From contig JACRAQ010000079.1 in assembly GCA_016213335.1 (NCBI GenBank), positions 1-50,100 on the forward strand: a DNA stretch of 50,100 nt, given 5' to 3'. The notes below the pieces were generated by a model that made no database searches, was not told the origin of the DNA, and saw only the letters and a program-made list of their open reading frames with translations. The translations under genes were made by a program, and so were the position numbers. The stretch is from Nitrosomonadales bacterium (GTDB taxonomy: Bacteria; Pseudomonadota; Gammaproteobacteria; Burkholderiales; Gallionellaceae). Below are positions 1-8,909 of this stretch, in pieces; the stretch's first letter is position 1, and each line of letters opens with the position of its first letter.

Positions 1-90
1 GAGGAGGCAGAGGAGGCAGAGGAGGCAGAGGAGGCAGAGGAGGCAGAGGAGGCAGAGGAGGCAGAGGAGGCAGAGGAGGCAGAGGAGGCA
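1..90. repeat. 9-bp tandem repeat, 10 visible copies
   Basis: The unit GAGGAGGCA is repeated ten times without a mismatch from the first base, then breaks into GAGGCC. On the minus strand it reads as Ala-Ser-Ser codons inside the Ala-rich gene. The array starts outside the window, so its full copy number is unknown. Because the unit is 9 bp, copy-number changes would lengthen or shorten the protein without shifting frame. Confidence 0.95.
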
Positions 91-380
91 GAGGCCGCTG
101 CCGCCGCCGCTTCCGAGGCAGCCTGGGCTGCGGCCGCAGCTGCATCGGCGGCAGCTTCGGCAGCCACGATTGCCGACTGCGAAGCTGCTTCCCGCGCTGC
201 CATCGCCGAATTTCTGGTTGCCTGCATGGCATGCTCCGCCGCCAGTGCGGAGCGCTTTGCGGTTTGAGCGGTGAAGTTTGACAGCTCCTTCAGTGATACC
301 AGCGACTCGGTATAGCGCTGATTGACGATCACATAACCTTGACGCAGATTGGCGATCTCTCTTTCCAGCTCTTCGTTCAT
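1..380 (-). CDS. Ala-rich low-complexity protein with (Ala-Ser-Ser)n tail, 3' end outside window
   Basis: A frame opens at an ATG at 380 and stays open to the left edge, so the C-terminus is missing. The ribosome site is strong (GGAGAGGGGG, 4 nt upstream of the ATG). The first ~50 residues are ordinary helical sequence (begins MNEELEREIANLRQGY), then Ala becomes dominant, and from nucleotide 90 leftward the frame is a pure Ala-Ser-Ser repeat coded by a 9-bp unit. No signal peptide or membrane segment is visible. It lies 34 bp downstream of the PAS/HD-GYP gene on the same strand and is probably cotranscribed with it. I do not recognise a family; the Ala-rich helical pattern resembles phasin-like or coiled proteins only in composition. 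Function unknown. Confidence 0.7.
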   Translation of the reverse strand, partial: MNEELEREIANLRQGYVIVNQRYTESLVSLKELSNFTAQTAKRSALAAEHAMQATRNSAMAAREAASQSAIVAAEAAADAAAAAAQAASEAAAAAASASSASSASSASSASSASSASSASSASSAS

Positions 381-414
381 CGCACCCCCTCTCCTGGCAA
401 ATAACCGGCCTGTG

Positions 415-3267
415 CTAACTGGGACTGACTGGCTTAAAGCTGTAATGCTGCTCGCGGAATAACGCCAGACACGCATCCACCACCTGCGGGTCGTAATGCT
501 TTCCCCTCCCCCTGATGATCTCCTCCATCGCTGCCTCGGCACCCAATCCGGGACGATACGGGCGGTGTGCCGAGATCGCCTCGACCACGTCCGCCACGCT
601 GATGATGCGCGCCTCGAGGATGATCTGCTCGCCCTTGAGTCCCTGCGGATAGCCGGAGCCGTCCAGCCGTTCATGGTGTTGCAGCACCATCTGCGCGATC
701 GGCCATGGAAAGTTGATGCCTTTCAGGATGTCGTAACCGGCCTGGGCATGGATCTTGATCAGGCTGAACTCGATGTCGGTGATCCTGCCCGGCTTGCTGA
801 GGATTTCCGCCGGAACCTTGATCTTGCCCAAGTCATGCACCGTGCCGGCGAGATGTACGGCATGCACCAGCTCGTCGGGCAGCCCGATCTGCCTGGCGAT
901 CGCCATCGCCAGGTCGGCCACCCTGGCCTGATGCCCGGCGGTGTAGGGATCGCGCATTTCGACGAGGCCGGCCATCGCCCGTACCGTGTCTTCCAGGCTG
1001 TCGTGCAGTTGCTCCAGATGCCGCCGGCTTTGTTCCATGGCCAGGTTGCGTTCCTGGCGGGTATGCAGGGTGCGCACCCCGAACGCCAGGTCTCCTGCCA
1101 TCTCTTCCAGCAGTTCGATTTCATGGGCAGCGAAAGCATTGACCTCTTCGGCATACACGTTGAGGACGCCGAATACCGTGCTGTCATCGTTCAGCAGCGG
1201 CAACGCAAGATTGGCCGCATAGCCATGTTGCCGCGCTGCGGCCTGCCACGGCAGGCAATCGGGGTCGTTGGCTATGTTCTGGGACAGTTGTGTTTTGCCG
1301 CTACGGATGGCGCGCCCGCTCGGCCCCATGCCATGTTCGGTCTCTGCCCAGGTGAACTGCATGACCTTCGTGCAGCCATCACCTTCACCGGCGTGCGCCA
1401 TGATCTTGATGGACTTGTCTTCATCCTGTTGCTTGTAGCCCACGCAGGCCAGCCGGTAACCGCGCTGTTTGATAATGGTCCGGCAAATTGATTGCAACAA
1501 TTCATCCTCGCTATCGGCACGGACGAGGCTCCGGTTTACCTCGCTCAGCGTGGCGAGGGCGCGGCTGGCATGCGCGGTCGCGGCCTCTGCCGCCTTGCGT
1601 GCGGTAATGTCCTCTCCCGAGGAAAGCACCCCGCTGATCTTCCCGGCCTCATCGAACAATGATGCGTTGTGCCATGCGACTGCGAGCACATTGCCGCCTG
1701 CGGTCAATATATCGTTCTCGAAATATTCAATGGGAGCGATGTCTCCACCCATTATCCGGTTGAAGGCCTTCCTGACCTCCGCCACCACCGGCTCGGGCAG
1801 GTAGTTATCGAACCAGTCCTTGCCGAGAATCTCGGTCTCGGGATAACCCAGCATCTCGCATCCCTTACGGTTGATCATCTGCACCCTGCCCTGCGTATCA
1901 AGCGAAACCAGCATGACACCGGCGACATCCAGATAGTGTTGTGTCCGCTGCCGGGATTCTATGAGTGCCTGCTCCGCTTTCTTGCGCTCGGTAATTACAT
2001 CGAACACAGCCACGAAAAAACCTCTCTCGGGACTGTACGCTGATACCCAGAACCACTGTTGCAGCGCCTTCACATATAGTTCGAAACGTTCCGGCCCGCC
2101 GGACAGAGATATTCGTCCGTAAATCTCGAGTAATTCGGGGTCGGACTGCCGTATGCCAGGAATGACTTCGGATATTTTTTTGCCGACGACGTTCTTCAAT
2201 CCTGTCAGTGTTTCGAATGCGGTATTGACGCTGAGATAAATGAAATCCTGCGGCTGGCCCTGCTCGAAAATCATCTGGCAATAGGCGAAGCCGTTCATCA
2301 TATTTTCGAACAGGTAGCGGTAGAGTTTTTCGCTCTCGCGCAATGCCTGTTCCGCCTGTTTGCGCTCTGTGACATCCATCAGATAGCCGATGTAGCCGGT
2401 AAAATTTCCGTCACTGTTGTAGCGCGGGCACCCGTCATCGCGCAGCCAGCGATATGCGCCGTCATGACGGCGCAGCCGGTATTCCATGCTGAACGGCGCG
2501 CGCCGGTCGAAGGCCGACACATACGCCTCCAGGTAGTGCCGCAGGTCGTCCGGATGCACGCCTGACTCCCATCCGTTGCCCATTTCCTGCTCCAGCGTGC
2601 GCCCGGTGAACTCCAGCCACGACCGGTTGAAATAATTGCACAGCCTGTCGGTGCCGGAAGCCCAGATCAGCGCCGGGGAGGAGTCGGCCAGCGTGCGGTA
2701 GTTCTGCTCGCTCTCGCGCAACAGGCTTTCGACGCAGCGGCGCTGGGTGATGTCCTCGAGGATGTGCACGGAGTGGAGATAGGCGCCCTGCTCGTCACGG
2801 ATGGAAAAGGCGCGCAAGCGGTAGACCGCGTCGCCGACTGCCATTTCTTCTTCTTCTGCTTCTGTTGTTTCTTCGTTTTCCATCGCCTGCAAACAGCTGT
2901 GCAGCGGGGCGGAGCCTCTCGGGAAGACTTCGTAATAGGGCCGGCCGATGATCTGCTTGAAGGATACCCCGGCGCATTGCCGATAGGCATTGTTGCAGCG
3001 CAGGATGCGGAATTCCCTGTCGTGCAGGAAGATCGGATCTTCCACCACGTCCAGGGCGGCCATCCACTCCCGGTGCGCTTGCTCGACCTTCCTGCGTGCC
3101 GCTTCAAGGTCCTCGAGCATGAACAGCAGCGCGCTGCGGTTGTCTTCCAGTTCTTTGGTGGCTGCTTGATGCTCGGCGTCATGGCGTTCGCAACGAGCCT
3201 GCGCTTCGGCCAGCGCGCGTTGCGCGGCTTGCAGTTCACGTTGCAGTTTCTCCGTTGAGCCGGTCAC
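415..3267 (-). CDS. Multi-PAS/GAF HD-GYP cyclic-di-GMP phosphodiesterase
   Basis: Cytoplasmic sensor of 950 residues predicted to hydrolyse c-di-GMP. In order: N-terminal coiled coil (about 1-70), four PAS-type domains (about 72-180, 186-305, 310-430, 435-560), a GAF domain (about 580-740), a linker helix and a C-terminal HD-GYP domain (about 770-935). The HD-GYP domain has HDLGK, the downstream HHERLDGSGYP motif and the expected spacing, so it should bind metal and be active. PAS1 carries an acidic run (EEEE) in its loop. The start is a GTG 17 nt after the stop of the preceding membrane protein; no ATG occurs before residue 50 and the ribosome site is weak, suggesting coupling. No transmembrane segment is present, so the neighbouring membrane coiled-coil protein may tether it. 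PAS ligands cannot be told from sequence. Confidence 0.93.
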   Translation of the reverse strand: MTGSTEKLQRELQAAQRALAEAQARCERHDAEHQAATKELEDNRSALLFMLEDLEAARRKVEQAHREWMAALDVVEDPIFLHDREFRILRCNNAYRQCAGVSFKQIIGRPYYEVFPRGSAPLHSCLQAMENEETTEAEEEEMAVGDAVYRLRAFSIRDEQGAYLHSVHILEDITQRRCVESLLRESEQNYRTLADSSPALIWASGTDRLCNYFNRSWLEFTGRTLEQEMGNGWESGVHPDDLRHYLEAYVSAFDRRAPFSMEYRLRRHDGAYRWLRDDGCPRYNSDGNFTGYIGYLMDVTERKQAEQALRESEKLYRYLFENMMNGFAYCQMIFEQGQPQDFIYLSVNTAFETLTGLKNVVGKKISEVIPGIRQSDPELLEIYGRISLSGGPERFELYVKALQQWFWVSAYSPERGFFVAVFDVITERKKAEQALIESRQRTQHYLDVAGVMLVSLDTQGRVQMINRKGCEMLGYPETEILGKDWFDNYLPEPVVAEVRKAFNRIMGGDIAPIEYFENDILTAGGNVLAVAWHNASLFDEAGKISGVLSSGEDITARKAAEAATAHASRALATLSEVNRSLVRADSEDELLQSICRTIIKQRGYRLACVGYKQQDEDKSIKIMAHAGEGDGCTKVMQFTWAETEHGMGPSGRAIRSGKTQLSQNIANDPDCLPWQAAARQHGYAANLALPLLNDDSTVFGVLNVYAEEVNAFAAHEIELLEEMAGDLAFGVRTLHTRQERNLAMEQSRRHLEQLHDSLEDTVRAMAGLVEMRDPYTAGHQARVADLAMAIARQIGLPDELVHAVHLAGTVHDLGKIKVPAEILSKPGRITDIEFSLIKIHAQAGYDILKGINFPWPIAQMVLQHHERLDGSGYPQGLKGEQIILEARIISVADVVEAISAHRPYRPGLGAEAAMEEIIRGRGKHYDPQVVDACLALFREQHYSFKPVSPS

Positions 3268-3284
3268 GAGTGTGTGCCGTCCGG

Positions 3285-3701
3285 TTATGCGGCGGTGTGC
3301 TGATTGCGCAGCGCGGCGTTTTCTTTTGCCAGCTCCTTCATGCGCAGTTCGCGTCCCACGGTCAGGCGCTGGAACCGCCGCAGGTCCTCCAGCTCGTGAC
3401 GCAGCGCTTCCCGGGTGGCGCGATGTTCCAGGAAAACCGCGCGCATGCGGTGGGTGCCGTGCAGGTATAGCGCGGCCGTAGCCAGCATGATGATATCCGA
3501 GGCAAGTTCATGGAACGAATACTCTTGCGCCAGAGCCGGCATGGAAAACAGTTCCAGCGTGCGCTCGACCGCTGCAAGGGCAAACCCCAGAGAAAGAAAC
3601 AGCCAGGCATGCGAGTGGCCGGTCAGGCGGATCAGCCGTAAAGCCGCAGCTGCCGCACCCAGTGCCAGTGTCAGACTGGCGAGATGGAGCAATACTTCCA
3701 T
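3285..3701 (-). CDS. Small membrane protein with C-terminal coiled coil
   Basis: 138 residues: three hydrophobic segments in roughly the first 85 residues, then a charged heptad-like helix to the end (rich in Arg, Glu, Leu). The ATG at 3701 follows an AGAGGTG ribosome site. It sits 17 bp upstream of the PAS/HD-GYP gene, which itself begins with a coiled coil, so a plausible role is membrane anchor or partner for that sensor. That is inference from position and architecture; I do not recognise a named family. Confidence 0.75.
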   Translation of the reverse strand: MEVLLHLASLTLALGAAAAALRLIRLTGHSHAWLFLSLGFALAAVERTLELFSMPALAQEYSFHELASDIIMLATAALYLHGTHRMRAVFLEHRATREALRHELEDLRRFQRLTVGRELRMKELAKENAALRNQHTAA

Positions 3702-3781
3702 TTTGCACCTCTTGATTTAACTTGCCTTACCGGCAATCCGGTGATGTTTTCTGTATTTGCCGTACCGCCTTTGTGCGGCAA

Positions 3782-4243
3782 TCAGTCCTTCGATTGCGCT
3801 TTGCCGGACAACAGATATTGCCCATACAAGTCCTCGCCTATGGGGCGTTTATCAGAGCATCTGGCAAATTCAGCGATCTTCAAATCTTCGTTCACGACAT
3901 GCTGTGCGACCCATTTATTGAGAAAGAACAGCAGATCCTCCGGGAACTCTTTGTGGTGGCTGATCTTTGCCAGCATCATATCCAGTTGCACCAATAAGTC
4001 GGCATGGATAAGCGCGTGTTCATCCACACCGGGATATCCGATCTCGTGCATCAGGTTCTCTTCGCTGGTAAAGTGAAATTCAGTGAATTTCTTTAATTCC
4101 ATCATCACCCAACGTATCAATTGCTCCCCTGCCCGGGTCTTGATCGCAATATCCAGTTTGCGGCACAACAGGATCAGCATGCGGTGCTGTGTGTCTATTA
4201 AGTCATTACCCAGCTCCAGGCCTTTTTCCCAATGTATATACAT
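3782..4243 (-). CDS. Bacteriohemerythrin
   Basis: 153 residues forming a single hemerythrin four-helix bundle with a non-heme di-iron, O2-binding site. The ligand pattern is visible: IDTQH near residue 20, HFTSEE in helix B, HALIH in helix C and HVVNED near the end. Family members bind O2 reversibly and serve as O2 sensors, carriers or scavengers. It lies on the same strand between an HDOD protein and the membrane/HD-GYP pair, which suggests O2-linked signalling. The ATG at 4243 has only a weak ribosome site (GGATAATC). The last ~25 residues extend past the core domain. Confidence 0.92.
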   Translation of the reverse strand: MYIHWEKGLELGNDLIDTQHRMLILLCRKLDIAIKTRAGEQLIRWVMMELKKFTEFHFTSEENLMHEIGYPGVDEHALIHADLLVQLDMMLAKISHHKEFPEDLLFFLNKWVAQHVVNEDLKIAEFARCSDKRPIGEDLYGQYLLSGKAQSKD

Positions 4244-4354
4244 GATTATCCAGATAACCTCAGTTGAGGGGTTCGCGGGTGCGAATTCATCCCGCAGCAG
4301 TTCTTGTGCCCTGCGGGTATTCGCGCGTTTCAGTCGGGTGAATCTGCTCCAGCA

Positions 4355-5203
4355 TCAGTGCGGCTTGTTGAGATCGCACAGTATTCCCGCATCCGCCCCC
4401 AGCATGACCATCACTTCTTCCGGTTTCATGTGCAGAAGATCGCCGATACCCCCGTAATCACCGGGCAGGGCGGCATCATCCCACCCGTTGGCGGAGTGGC
4501 GTGCGAGATTGACCGCCAGGACAACGTTGCGCACGCGCTGCTCGTTGGCGCGCGTGCTATCCATCAGGGCGAGCAGCAGCTTGGGCAGATTCCACTCGCG
4601 CGCCAGCGCGGACTGCAATGCCGCCAGTGGAAATCCGAGCACCTGCTCCTGCGCGGCATGGCTGCGCAGGGATTTGTCCTGCTGCTTCATGGCGCGGATT
4701 TTCATCATGTCGTCAGGGGCGAAGCACCACATCAGCATTTCCGCCAGATCATGCAGCAACGCGGCGATGCGCACTTCCTCGAAATGCAGGTCGCGCAACC
4801 GCACCGCCCAATCGAGCGCGTAGGATGAAGCGCGGTGCGAGCGGCGCACCACGTGCAGCAAATGGATCAGCGCTTCCAGATTCCCGCGCGGCATTTCTTC
4901 CGCCAGCGGCTCAGGCGCCAGCTTGTTGAAAAACGCTTCCACGCCGAGCATCAGCAGCGCCTGTTCGATCTGCATCACTTCATGCTCTTGTTTGCGGTGT
5001 TTGTGCTGCTGCAGGTAGCGCAACAGCTTGACGGTCATCATCGGGTCGCGCGCGATGATCTCGGCGACTCTGCGGGCGCTCAGGCGTTCCGGATTTTCGC
5101 GCAGCGAGGCCAGATCGCGGGCGGTTTGCTTCAGCACCGGGATTCCGCTGTGGCCGAGAAAGGCGACCCATCCGTTCAGACTTTGTGGTTTTTGCTGGGG
5201 CAT
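4355..5203 (-). CDS. HDOD domain protein
   Basis: 282 residues from the ATG at 5203, chosen because GCAGGAG lies just upstream; the frame is open 23 codons further, to 5272, without a better site. HDOD domains are HD-related helical regulators found in bacterial signalling proteins, often with c-di-GMP or chemotaxis modules, and are generally not shown to be catalytic. Visible hallmarks: LNGWVAFL near the N-terminus, the DPMMTVKLLRYLQ helix, LLMLGVEAF, and LLHDLAEMLMW. There is no attached output domain. It heads the minus-strand cluster containing hemerythrin and HD-GYP proteins. The 111-bp gap to hemerythrin leaves room for a separate promoter. Confidence 0.85.
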   Translation of the reverse strand: MPQQKPQSLNGWVAFLGHSGIPVLKQTARDLASLRENPERLSARRVAEIIARDPMMTVKLLRYLQQHKHRKQEHEVMQIEQALLMLGVEAFFNKLAPEPLAEEMPRGNLEALIHLLHVVRRSHRASSYALDWAVRLRDLHFEEVRIAALLHDLAEMLMWCFAPDDMMKIRAMKQQDKSLRSHAAQEQVLGFPLAALQSALAREWNLPKLLLALMDSTRANEQRVRNVVLAVNLARHSANGWDDAALPGDYGGIGDLLHMKPEEVMVMLGADAGILCDLNKPH

Positions 5204-5349
5204 GGCATCTCCTGCCTCATCTACTCGCAGGAATATCGGCAAGGCGGAGAAAAGCTTTAGGGAAATAAGCACTTCGCGCTGAATTTACCTGGGCTAGAAT
5301 GTGCGCCGCAGCGCTGACGGTGGCGTTTTGTTTGATGGAGAGAGGAAAT

Positions 5350-5790
5350 ATGGGCAGGGTTTTATGGGTGGGTTTGGCGGCGCTGCTGTGTGCGGCGCAG
5401 GCTCGGGCGGGGGAGGTGGCGGTGAGCGATGCTTGGGCGCGCGCCACCGTGCCCGGTCAGTCCGGCGCCGTGCTGCGATTTTCCGTTACCAGCCAGAAGG
5501 AAGCCAAACTGCTGGGGGTTTCCAGCCCGGTGGCGGGCGTCGTCGAGATGCACAGCATGACGCACGATAAGGGGGTGATGAAAATGCGGCCCATCGCTTC
5601 GTTGCCGCTGCCGCCTGGCAAAACGGTCGAGCTGGGATCGGAAGGCAATCATGTGATGCTGCTCGAGCTGAAACAACCGCTCAAGGCGGGCGACAGCATC
5701 CCGTTCAGCCTGGCTGTGCAGTTTGCCGGCAAGCGCAAGGCTACGGTGCAAGCCACCGCCGCAGTGAGGCCGCTGATCGGCGACGATTAA
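5350..5790 (+). CDS. Periplasmic copper chaperone, PCu(A)C family
   Basis: 146 residues with a signal peptide (about 1-22, ending AQARAG) and a PCu(A)C cupredoxin-like domain. The Cu(I) site is visible as EMHSMTHDKGVMKM followed by GNHVMLL, the H/M pattern of the family. These proteins deliver copper to the CuA site of cytochrome c oxidase. The start at 5350 is chosen for its GAGAGGAAAT ribosome site and because it begins a clean signal peptide; the frame is open upstream to 5299. It converges with the cytochrome c gene, whose stop is 9 bp away. Both belong to respiration but are on opposite strands. Confidence 0.9.
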   Translation: MGRVLWVGLAALLCAAQARAGEVAVSDAWARATVPGQSGAVLRFSVTSQKEAKLLGVSSPVAGVVEMHSMTHDKGVMKMRPIASLPLPPGKTVELGSEGNHVMLLELKQPLKAGDSIPFSLAVQFAGKRKATVQATAAVRPLIGDD

Positions 5791-5799
5791 ATTTCCGGG

Positions 5800-6168
5800 C
5801 TACAGCGACAGGACGAATTTTACCAGCGCCCGGGTATCGGCATCCGTCACGGGCGGCGAGTTGGCGGGCATCGGGATGCTGCCCCACGCCCCCGAGCTGC
5901 CCTTGGCCACCTTGAAAACCAGGCTTTCTTCTGCAGCGGCATTGCCGCGATACCTGGCCGCAATGTCCTTGAACGACGGGCCGATCATTTTCTTTTCCAT
6001 CGCGTGGCAGGAAAAGCAGTTGCTTCTTTTTGCCAGCTCGATTTTTTCCGGATCATATCCCGCCGTGCCGGGTATGGCGGCTTCCGTGCCGGGCCCATTT
6101 CTGGAATCGCACGCGGCGCACAGAACGCCTGCCAGCAGTAGCATCATTGCCTGTTTTGCCTCGAACAT
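5800..6168 (-). CDS. Class I cytochrome c, predicted lipoprotein
   Basis: 122 residues. A hydrophobic leader ends in a lipobox-like LCAAC, so the mature protein is probably anchored by lipid at Cys20. One heme c site, CFSCH, is followed by a Met-containing region (GSIPMPAN) typical of the axial Met of c551/c552-type cytochromes. It would carry electrons in the periplasm. The ATG at 6168 has a good AGGAGG site. It is last in a same-strand run starting at ilvD, 51 bp after parA. The partner oxidase or reductase is not in the window. Confidence 0.9.
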   Translation of the reverse strand: MFEAKQAMMLLLAGVLCAACDSRNGPGTEAAIPGTAGYDPEKIELAKRSNCFSCHAMEKKMIGPSFKDIAARYRGNAAAEESLVFKVAKGSSGAWGSIPMPANSPPVTDADTRALVKFVLSL

Positions 6169-6219
6169 TCCTTCCCTCCTTGAGTTCCTGTCATTAAAAA
6201 ATTCCGCGCGGCAGGAGCG

Positions 6220-6837
6220 CTACTGGCTTGCTTCCAGCCAGTGCAGCAGATAAGCCCACTGTTCCAGCTCCCGCTCCGCCAGATATTTCGGCAGATCGAA
6301 CAGGGACTTGCCTTCAAAGGCGGCGTTCACGTAAGTCTGGGTTTCGCGCAGATAGGCCAGCACCGGCAAATCCAGTCCGGAGATGAACTGCTCCAGCGTG
6401 GTTGCCGCGCGGGTGTGCGGCGCCATGCGCATGCCCACCACGCCGACGAACGTCTTGCCCTTGCGCACCGCTTTTTCATCGCGCAGCACTTCGAGAAATT
6501 CCCGCGAGGCCTGGATATCGAACAGCGAAGGCGCGACCGGCACGATGACTTTGTGCGCCAGTTTGAGCGCATGATCCAGATTCTTGCCGTGCAGCCCGGC
6601 AGGAGAGTCAATCACCAGCCACTCGGCTGCTGCGGATTTTTCTCCTTCAGCCTGAAGCAGTCCGATCCTGGGCAGGGTGAAAGTGCGGCTGGCCAGCCAC
6701 TGGCTGGCCGATTTCTGCCGGTCGAGGTCGAGCAGGGCAACACCGTGGCCGCGCGACGCCAGATAGCCGGCGATATTGACGGAAAGCGTGGTTTTCCCGC
6801 TCCCGCCCTTGGGGTTGGCGATCAGAATGGCTTTCAT
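6220..6837 (-). CDS. ParA/MinD-type ATPase without ParB
   Basis: 205 residues, a short ParA. The deviant Walker A (PKGGSGKTT, residues 9-17) carries the signature Lys10, and the switch II region reads VIDSPAGL. Such ATPases position DNA or protein cargo by forming gradients on the nucleoid or membrane. There is no ParB, no recognisable parS and no HTH extension, so a chromosome-partition role is unlikely; short orphan ParAs often place protein cargo such as chemoreceptors, carboxysomes or flagella. It lies between an HHE hemerythrin and a cytochrome c gene, which does not identify its cargo. The ribosome site is AAGGAC, about 8 nt from the ATG. Confidence 0.85.
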   Translation of the reverse strand: MKAILIANPKGGSGKTTLSVNIAGYLASRGHGVALLDLDRQKSASQWLASRTFTLPRIGLLQAEGEKSAAAEWLVIDSPAGLHGKNLDHALKLAHKVIVPVAPSLFDIQASREFLEVLRDEKAVRKGKTFVGVVGMRMAPHTRAATTLEQFISGLDLPVLAYLRETQTYVNAAFEGKSLFDLPKYLAERELEQWAYLLHWLEASQ

Positions 6838-6888
6838 GGAACCCGTCCTTTCCGGCAGTCCAAAATGTGCGGTGTCCGGCGCCCCCGT

Positions 6889-7281
6889 TCAATGCGCGAG
6901 TTTGCCGATCTCTTCGGGCGAAAGTTTTTGCTGTGCCGCCTCGAACAGCTCGCGCTCCTCGAACCGGATATGCTGTTCCAGCAATTCGGCGAACCCGGTC
7001 ATGGATTGCGCGCCATTTTCGCCGATCAGGCGCCGCAAGGCGGCGTGCTCCGCAAGCGTGCGCTGCACCAGGTCTGTGGCACCCGCCCGTTCAAGCGCGG
7101 GCAACAGCCCGCTTTCTTCGGCCAGGAAATGCGGCTCCAGCTCAGTGGCAAAACGCGCCCGGATTTCCTGCCACGCCCGTTGCGCGTCCTCCGTGCCCGC
7201 TGCCTTCCTCGCGCGTTTGGCCAGCACCAAGCCGTGATGGTGCTCGTTCGACAGCTTGCGCAGGGCGGGGCTACGCTTCAT
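6889..7281 (-). CDS. Hemerythrin/HHE cation-binding domain protein
   Basis: 130 residues, a single HHE-type four-helix domain predicted to bind a di-iron centre. Ligand candidates are HHHGL near residue 14, EPHFLAEES near 50, AEHAALR near 80 and EQHIRFEERELF near 105. HHE proteins are linked to O2 or NO handling and Fe-S repair (compare YtfE/RIC), but this short form lacks the N-terminal Cys-bearing domain of RIC. The ATG lies 2 bp after the stop of the spermidine-synthase-like gene, so the two are almost certainly cotranscribed. It differs clearly in sequence from the bacteriohemerythrin at 3782-4243. Confidence 0.85.
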   Translation of the reverse strand: MKRSPALRKLSNEHHHGLVLAKRARKAAGTEDAQRAWQEIRARFATELEPHFLAEESGLLPALERAGATDLVQRTLAEHAALRRLIGENGAQSMTGFAELLEQHIRFEERELFEAAQQKLSPEEIGKLAH

Positions 7282-7283
7282 GG

Positions 7284-8909
7284 TCAGGCGGCCAGCGCGC
7301 GCCCGCTGGCGGCATCAGTCGTGCCGGAGAGCAATATCTCGTGGGGGGTCGCATCCAGGATGCCACGGCGGATGGCCTCCTTCAGGGTTAAATCGATCAC
7401 GTCTATCGGGTTGTAATCGTCTGTCAGCACGATGCCTTCGCTGGAGCCGTTCCAGACGTAGCGCTGGGCCAGCGCCCTGCGCAAGCCGTCGCGCACCGGC
7501 AGCGGGAGTCCGGTTTCGTCAAGTGCAGGCAGTTCGTCCAATGGTTCGCCGATCCCCGCGACGATGGAGATGTTCCCCATGCTTTCGCCGGAGCCGGGAA
7601 TATACAGCGGATAGATCCGCACCCAGGGGAAGGCCGCTTCCAGTGTGCGCATGACGGAAGCCGTCATGCGCCGCTCTCCCGCCAGGCTGCCGATCAGGTT
7701 GATCCCCAGCACGCCGCCCGGTTCGAGCCGCGCCCTTACCAGTTCCAGCGCCTCGCGCGATAGCAGATAGCCGGGAGTGGAGTCGCCGCTGAACACGTCC
7801 AGGATGATGTAGTCGTAACGCGTCTTCGCGGTAGCGAGAAAATATCGCGCATCAATCAGGTGGGTGCGCTGGCTGGCAGGAAAGCCGAAGTGGGTGTGTG
7901 CCGCCGCCACGACGGCCGGTTCAATATCCACGACCTCGGTTTCGATGCCGCGAGCCGCGTAGCGGCGGGGGATGGTTCCCGTTCCCAGCCCGATCACGAG
8001 AGCACGTTTTCCTCCGGGATTGGATGCCAGCGTCAGGTGTTCCAGCATATAAGAGTATTCGTAGATGGACTGGCCGGTGGCAACATCTATGCCGCCCTGT
8101 ATCTGCCCGTCAATCAGCATTTCCCGGATATGCCCCTTTTCGCCCCGGTAATCCACGACCTGCACATGCCCGTAATAGCTATCCCGGCTGTCCACCACTT
8201 GTGCCACGGTACCATCCGCAAGCACCACTTTCCCTTGCTGCAAAGGGATCGAAGCCGCCAGCAGCGCCACCATGGGCAGCAACAGCGCCGCCATCTGCCC
8301 GCGGAACAGCGCAAAATATACTGCCGAGAGCGCCAGCAGCAGCGCGCCGCTTACATGGAAAGCTCGGCTCAGCCCGAGTTCGGCAACGAGGTAGTAGCCG
8401 GTAAGCACCGTGCCCAGAAAACTGCCTGCGGTAGAGATGGCGTACATCAGGCCGACGGTGCGTCCGAGCTGGCTCCATTCCCTGGCGGCAAGGCGAACCA
8501 GGAATGGTGACACGCAACCCAGCAGAAACAGCGGCGGGCCGAACAAGGCCAGCGCGCCGATAAACGCGCCCCAGCGCAGCCCGAGCGGCAGGGCGGCCTG
8601 TAGCACGGCCGCTTTGGCGAACGGAACCAGCAGCAGCAGAACGCCGGAGGCAGCGATCAGGCTGAACAGCAATGCCGGTGAGCCAGAGCGGTCGGCCCAC
8701 CGACCGCCGGTCACATAACCGGCGGCGAGCGCCAGCAAGGTAACCGCGATCAGCGCGGTCCAGACAAACAGGCTGACGCCGAAAAAAGGGGCGATCACGC
8801 GCGCGCCCAGCACCTCTACGGCCATAACCAAGCCGCCCGTCAATCCGGCGGTGAGCAGCAGAAAGGGTTGGAAAAGTTGGGGGAAGCGTTGCGTCGTCTC
8901 GTTGCTCAT
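7284..8909 (-). CDS. Fused membrane/spermidine synthase-like protein
   Basis: 541 residues. The N-terminal ~230 residues form about seven to eight transmembrane helices, followed by a Rossmann methyltransferase-like polyamine synthase domain with VIGLGTGTI (nucleotide-binding loop), an acidic VVDIEP strand end and LDVFSGD. Proteins of this fused type are widespread in proteobacteria; the substrate of most is unproven, and decarboxylated-SAM aminopropyl transfer is only inferred. The start at 8909 is chosen because GGAGAATAT precedes it and the ATG overlaps the ilvD stop as ATGA, implying translational coupling; the frame is open upstream to 9023 inside ilvD. The HHE gene follows after 2 bp. 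Confidence 0.87.
   Translation of the reverse strand: MSNETTQRFPQLFQPFLLLTAGLTGGLVMAVEVLGARVIAPFFGVSLFVWTALIAVTLLALAAGYVTGGRWADRSGSPALLFSLIAASGVLLLLVPFAKAAVLQAALPLGLRWGAFIGALALFGPPLFLLGCVSPFLVRLAAREWSQLGRTVGLMYAISTAGSFLGTVLTGYYLVAELGLSRAFHVSGALLLALSAVYFALFRGQMAALLLPMVALLAASIPLQQGKVVLADGTVAQVVDSRDSYYGHVQVVDYRGEKGHIREMLIDGQIQGGIDVATGQSIYEYSYMLEHLTLASNPGGKRALVIGLGTGTIPRRYAARGIETEVVDIEPAVVAAAHTHFGFPASQRTHLIDARYFLATAKTRYDYIILDVFSGDSTPGYLLSREALELVRARLEPGGVLGINLIGSLAGERRMTASVMRTLEAAFPWVRIYPLYIPGSGESMGNISIVAGIGEPLDELPALDETGLPLPVRDGLRRALAQRYVWNGSSEGIVLTDDYNPIDVIDLTLKEAIRRGILDATPHEILLSGTTDAASGRALAA

Noticed and set aside
496-1491. Long plus-strand frame opposite the PAS/HD-GYP gene
   Set aside because: It is antisense to a gene with clear domains, has no family features and no ribosome site; it follows from the high GC content.
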